The notes below the pieces were generated by a model. That model made no database searches. It worked only from the letters and a program-made list of their open reading frames with translations, and was not told the DNA's origin. Source: UBA1479 sp963976055 (GTDB lineage Bacteria > Pseudomonadota > Alphaproteobacteria > Rhodospirillales > Casp-alpha2). From it: a stretch of DNA of 64,000 bases. This document shows, in pieces, positions 60,517 to 64,000 of the stretch (position 1 is the first letter of the stretch; every line of letters starts with the position of its first letter). The position numbers and the translations under genes are program-made. Where the stretch lies: the NCBI GenBank assembly GCA_963976055.1, contig CAXBJB010000007.1:62001-126000 (forward strand). The letters are read 5' to 3'.

Positions 60517-61560
60517 TTAGCTACCGCTCAGGTCGTGGTTGTTTTCCCAGAAGTAGTCTTTCCAGCTACCCGGCATGTTCTTGATCGATCCGATGGAGTG
60601 CATGAATTTCGCGAACTCCATGGTCCGGCTGGGCATGATCGAATAGTGCATTTCGCTCTTGTCCTTGATCATCGCCTTGATGTCTTCAAGCGGCAGCTTG
60701 GACTTGGTGAACTTGTGGAACAGCGCGGCGGCACGGTCCGTGTCCTCGTTGATCCACTTGGCGGCCGCGCGGAAGGAATCGCCGACGCATTTGAACAGTT
60801 TCGGGTTGTCGTTCTTCCACTTTTCGGTGTTGTAAAGTGCGACGGTCGTATGCTCACCGCCCAGCACGTCATAAGAGGTCATGACCGTGTGGACCTTGCC
60901 GGTTTTCAGTTCCTGGTAGGATGTCGGCAGGGTGGCGAAATGGCTTTTCACGGCCTGTCCGCCGGCCAGCAGCGCCGCTGCAGCGGACGGATGCTTCATG
61001 GACACGGTGATGTCGTCGAGCTTGAACGCTTCCTTGTCGCCCCACTTCTTGGCCGCGGCCATCTGCAGGACCACCGCCTGGATCGACACCTTCACCGACG
61101 GCGTGGCGATCTTGTGATCGGTCAGGCCGGCATAGTCTTCCAGCTTTTTGATATTGGGGTCGTTGGTGTTCAGTTTCAGCGGCATGGCCGACAAGGTCGC
61201 GATGGCCTTGACGTTGATGCGGCCCTTGGTCTTGTCCCACAGCTTGAGCAGCGGGCCGACGCCGCCGGCGGCGAAGTCGACGTTGTCGGACAGCAGCGCC
61301 TGGTTCACGGCGGCCCCACCCGAGAAGCGGTGCATGGTGACCTTGACGTCACCGAGGCCGGCATCCTTGGCGCAGGTTTCGACCAGCTTCTGGTCGACGA
61401 CCACGTGCTGGGGCAGATAAAGCAGGCCGAACTGCTGCGCGAAGCGGACTTCGCTTGCTTCGGCCCAGGCCGGGGCGGCGCTGCCGGCCGTAAAGGCCAA
61501 TGCGACGGCGCCGCAGACGGCCGCGGATGCGGCCTTACGTGTAAAGCTTCTGTTGGTCAT
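60517..61560 (-). CDS. ABC transporter substrate-binding protein (TauA/NrtA/SsuA-like)
   Basis: A 347-residue periplasmic binding protein with a signal peptide (FTRKAASAAVCGAVALAFTAG). The NMT1/TauA-like fold is indicated by VRFAQQFGLLYLPQHVVVD, FSGGAAVNQALLSDNVDFAAGG and ALLAGGQAVKSHFA. ATG at 61560 is preferred because AGGGAGG lies nine bases upstream; ATG at 61569 has no spacing to it. First gene of the ABC operon. The ligand is an organosulfur compound, nitrate or another small anion; the dioxygenase downstream favours a sulfonate. Confidence 0.88.
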   Translation of the reverse strand: MTNRSFTRKAASAAVCGAVALAFTAGSAAPAWAEASEVRFAQQFGLLYLPQHVVVDQKLVETCAKDAGLGDVKVTMHRFSGGAAVNQALLSDNVDFAAGGVGPLLKLWDKTKGRINVKAIATLSAMPLKLNTNDPNIKKLEDYAGLTDHKIATPSVKVSIQAVVLQMAAAKKWGDKEAFKLDDITVSMKHPSAAAALLAGGQAVKSHFATLPTSYQELKTGKVHTVMTSYDVLGGEHTTVALYNTEKWKNDNPKLFKCVGDSFRAAAKWINEDTDRAAALFHKFTKSKLPLEDIKAMIKDKSEMHYSIMPSRTMEFAKFMHSIGSIKNMPGSWKDYFWENNHDLSGS

Positions 61561-61787
61561 GATTTTCATCCTCCCTGATGACGATGTTTGGTCTGTCATG
61601 GAACGGGTTTCGATGCCGCATTGTGCCCGACGAACCTCGCTGTCCGACCGGTAGGGACGTTCACTGCCGTGCCTGATCCCGCATCCCAACCCCCTGGGAC
61701 TTGCGGTGCGGAAGGGCGGAGCATCTTGTTGGCTATTCGTCCCTGGCATCACAGGTATCAAGACTATCGGGAAAAATCCGATATTCC

Positions 61788-61843
61788 TATATAGTTTTTC
61801 GAAATTTCCCCCGATATAGTGCCTCGCCAAATTACGATATAGT
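61788..61843. promoter_or_regulatory. repeated ATATAGT motifs between the ABC operon and the DUF3604 gene
   Basis: TATATAGT (61788), GATATAGT (61813) and GATATAGT (61836) are spaced 25 and 23 bases apart in the same direction; two continue TTTTT, and a further GATATT lies at 61780. They lie in a 380-base divergent region (61561-61940) that holds no gene. The core matches the palindrome at 51439. Likely binding sites for a shared regulator. Confidence 0.45.
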
Positions 61844-61940
61844 TTTTACAGCTGGGTTGGCAATCGCTTGCCGCAGCCCATTTCACCAGACGACGCTAAA
61901 TAAGACAAATCAATGGGACATAGGTCCAGGAGGGGACAAA

Positions 61941-64000
61941 ATGCTCGACCAGCAGGATGACGGCGGCCAGGGCGCGCTCAATTCAAGTTCAACCATCGAG
62001 GCGCCGATCGCGCCCCACGAACTCGGCCATGCGGTGCTGACGCCGTCCGGCGCGTTCGAGGCCGGTTCGTGGCAAACCTTCAAACTGGTTTATACCTGCG
62101 GCAAGTACGGGATGGATGACAGCGCTTCCATGCGCGTCTGTTTCCGCTTCGCCTCGGACCAGAGCCGCCCGCAGTTCGACGACCCCAAATGGCGCAACTA
62201 CACCACGGTCGTCGCCTCCAACAACGCCGTGTTGGAAACCCGCTACGACCCCAAGGGCAACGTGCGGCCGTGGGACCGCGTGCTTTATATAAAAGTGGTG
62301 AAGGGCTTCATGAAGGAAGGCGACACCATCACCATCACCTTCGGCGAGACCTCGGGCGGATCGCAAGGCATGCGCCTGCAGACCTTCTGCGAGGATACCT
62401 TCGAATTCCGCGTCCTCGTCGACCCCATCGCCACGGCCAACTATCAGGCCCTGCCGGAACAGCCGGTGATTCGCATCGTGCCCGGCAAGCCCGTGACCTT
62501 CGCCGCCGTGGTGCCGACGGCACGCTGCCCCGGCGAAACCTTCGATCTGAAGATCAAGGGCGAGGATATTTGGGGCAACCCGTCCGATCAGTGCGACGTG
62601 ACCTTCAAGGTCAAAAGCTCGCGGCCCGTCAACGGCCTGCCGGACAGCGTGACCCTGGCGCCGGGCTCTTTCGCGGCCATTGTCGAGGGGCTCAGCGTCG
62701 ATGGCGCCGGCCCCGTGCAGATCTGGTTTGAAGATGACTCGGGTGCGGAAGTTTTCCGTGCCAACCCCCTGTGTATTCAGAAAGACCTGGACCTGAAACC
62801 CTATTGGGTCGATCTGCATGGCCAATCCGAGGAAACCATCGGCACCGGCTCGGCCCGGGCCTTCTTCGAATTCGCCCGTGACCGCGCCTTCGTCGATGCC
62901 GCCGGCCATCAGGGCAATGATTTCCAGATCACCAAGGGCTTCTGGTCGCATCTGGATAACCTGTGCGAGGAATTCGACGAGCCGGGCAAGTTTCTGACCC
63001 CGCTGGGATATGAATGGTCGGGTAATACGGCCTTAGGCGGCGACCGCAACATGTTCTACCCGTCGAAGGACCGGGTCATCCGCCGCTCTTCCCACGCCCT
63101 GATCGAAGACAAATCGGACCTGTCCACGGATTGCAACACGGCGGGCGAACTATATGCCGCCTTGGCCCGCGACAAGGAATGGGACGCCGTGTCCTATGCC
63201 CATTGCGGCGGCCGTTACGCCGACGTGAAGCTGGCCCACGACGGCCGGTTCGAGAAATCCATGGAAATCCATTCCTCCTGGGGCACCTTCGAATGGCTGG
63301 TCGAGGACGCCCTCGACATGGGCTATCGCACGGGCATCGTCGCCAATTCCGACGGCCACAAGGGCCGGCCGGGCGCGAGCTATCCGGGGGCGTCCCTGTT
63401 CGGCGCCGTCGGCGGGCTGACCTGCATGCTGATGCCGGACCTGACCCGGGAATCCCTGTTCGATTGCATCCGCAAACGCCGCCATTACGCCACCACCGGG
63501 GGCCACGGCGGGCGCATGGTGATCGACGTGAAGGCGCGCCTCGACGCGCCGGGCACGCTCTACCACGACGATCCGGCGCTCGATTATCCGACGCCGCCCA
63601 AGGGGATCGAAGCCCGCGAGGCCATGATGGGCGATATCGTCCACTTGCCCGAAGGTGGCGTGAAACTTGATGTCGACATCCAGGCCGCGTCCCCGATCGA
63701 ACGCATCGACATCTTCAACGGCCGCGACCTGATCGAGACCGTGCGGCCTTACGGCCAGGAAGACCTGGGCGGGCGCATCCGCGTCCATTGGGAGGGCGCA
63801 GAATACCGCGGCCGCTTCCGCCAGGTCATCTGGGATGGCACGGCCCATGTCCAGGACAACGAAATCGTCCGCGCCCAGGCTTTCAACTTCTTCAATCCGG
63901 AAAAGGTGCTGGAGCAGACGTCGAACACGGCGCTCAAGTGGATGTCCCTGACCACGGGCAACTTCGCCGGCTTCGACGTCTGGGTGAAGGACGCCTGGGG
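61941..64000 (+). CDS. DUF3604 family protein, truncated by the window edge
   Basis: At least 686 residues, with no stop before 64000. DUF3604 proteins are uncharacterised and related to PHP-type metallo-hydrolases; the clue is YWVDLHGQSEE, with later SYAHCGGRY, EIHSSWGTFEW, IVANSDGHKGRPG and YATTGGHGGR, each with potential metal-binding His, Asp or Glu. The first 270 residues are beta-rich, with no signal peptide. ATG at 61941 follows AGGAGGGG. Divergent from the ABC operon, so co-regulated hydrolysis of an imported compound is plausible but unproved. Confidence 0.85.
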   Translation, partial: MLDQQDDGGQGALNSSSTIEAPIAPHELGHAVLTPSGAFEAGSWQTFKLVYTCGKYGMDDSASMRVCFRFASDQSRPQFDDPKWRNYTTVVASNNAVLETRYDPKGNVRPWDRVLYIKVVKGFMKEGDTITITFGETSGGSQGMRLQTFCEDTFEFRVLVDPIATANYQALPEQPVIRIVPGKPVTFAAVVPTARCPGETFDLKIKGEDIWGNPSDQCDVTFKVKSSRPVNGLPDSVTLAPGSFAAIVEGLSVDGAGPVQIWFEDDSGAEVFRANPLCIQKDLDLKPYWVDLHGQSEETIGTGSARAFFEFARDRAFVDAAGHQGNDFQITKGFWSHLDNLCEEFDEPGKFLTPLGYEWSGNTALGGDRNMFYPSKDRVIRRSSHALIEDKSDLSTDCNTAGELYAALARDKEWDAVSYAHCGGRYADVKLAHDGRFEKSMEIHSSWGTFEWLVEDALDMGYRTGIVANSDGHKGRPGASYPGASLFGAVGGLTCMLMPDLTRESLFDCIRKRRHYATTGGHGGRMVIDVKARLDAPGTLYHDDPALDYPTPPKGIEAREAMMGDIVHLPEGGVKLDVDIQAASPIERIDIFNGRDLIETVRPYGQEDLGGRIRVHWEGAEYRGRFRQVIWDGTAHVQDNEIVRAQAFNFFNPEKVLEQTSNTALKWMSLTTGNFAGFDVWVKDAW

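Overview
The window is a GC-rich chromosomal segment. I read it as an alphaproteobacterium, probably Rhodospirillales-like. The grounds are the order hisG-hisD-UPF0262-phosphatase, the order infA-maf-rng-yacG-tRNA-Phe, a small basic protein ahead of murA, FixLJ-like signalling and a complete SoxXYZABCD system. The genus cannot be decided from sequence alone. No phage, transposase, integrase, CRISPR array or rRNA was seen.

Layout. (1) 1-3250: a small membrane protein, a glyoxalase, an MFS carrier and a YeeE/YedE sulfur-compound permease. (2) 3300-18700: a sulfur-oxidation island. It holds a membrane-fused spermidine-synthase-like protein, a secreted DsrE-family protein, two FccB-type sulfide dehydrogenase flavoproteins (one with a monohaem cytochrome c), soxS, soxXYZA, soxB, soxV, an unknown secreted protein, soxW, soxCD and an ArsR-type SoxR with the cysteine spacing of persulfide sensors. 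An AT-rich element containing ATTC recurs ahead of most of these transcription units. (3) 19000-28300: tRNA-Thr, a divergent argininosuccinate-lyase-like gene, murA, a PhyH oxygenase with a hydrolase, and hisG-hisD-UPF0262-phosphatase. (4) 28300-37600: an accessory signalling block with a PAS protein, small secreted or membrane proteins, a LysR regulator, a FixLJ-like pair, a chemoreceptor with duplicated PAS domains and a second PAS kinase. (5) 37700-40400: infA-maf-rng-yacG and tRNA-Phe. (6) 40600-64000: an organosulfur island.

The organosulfur island has five modules. A tightly overlapping operon holds a GrdB/PrdB-like reductase component, a family III CoA-transferase, an IclR regulator and a Gln-type thiol dioxygenase, and it resembles the 3-mercaptopropionate to 3-sulfinopropionyl-CoA route. 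A second operon holds a TauD-type dioxygenase, a dihaem cytochrome b anchor and a large protein that fuses a four-cluster ferredoxin subunit to a molybdopterin catalytic subunit. A forward unit holds a sulfatase, a phosphosulfolactate-synthase (ComA) family protein and a DMSO/TMAO/biotin-sulfoxide-reductase family protein. A taurine/sulfonate-type ABC operon carries two paralogous permeases and a second TauD-type dioxygenase, with a separate HAD hydrolase downstream. A DUF3604 protein runs off the right edge.

How it may work together (inference): the right-hand modules import organosulfur compounds and release reduced sulfur or sulfite. The cytoplasmic Mo/FeS/cytochrome b enzyme and the periplasmic Sox system would oxidise it. 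Palindromes and repeats in the promoter regions suggest local control by the IclR, GntR and LysR regulators encoded here. No enzyme activity can be proved from the sequence, and substrates in the organosulfur island are open.
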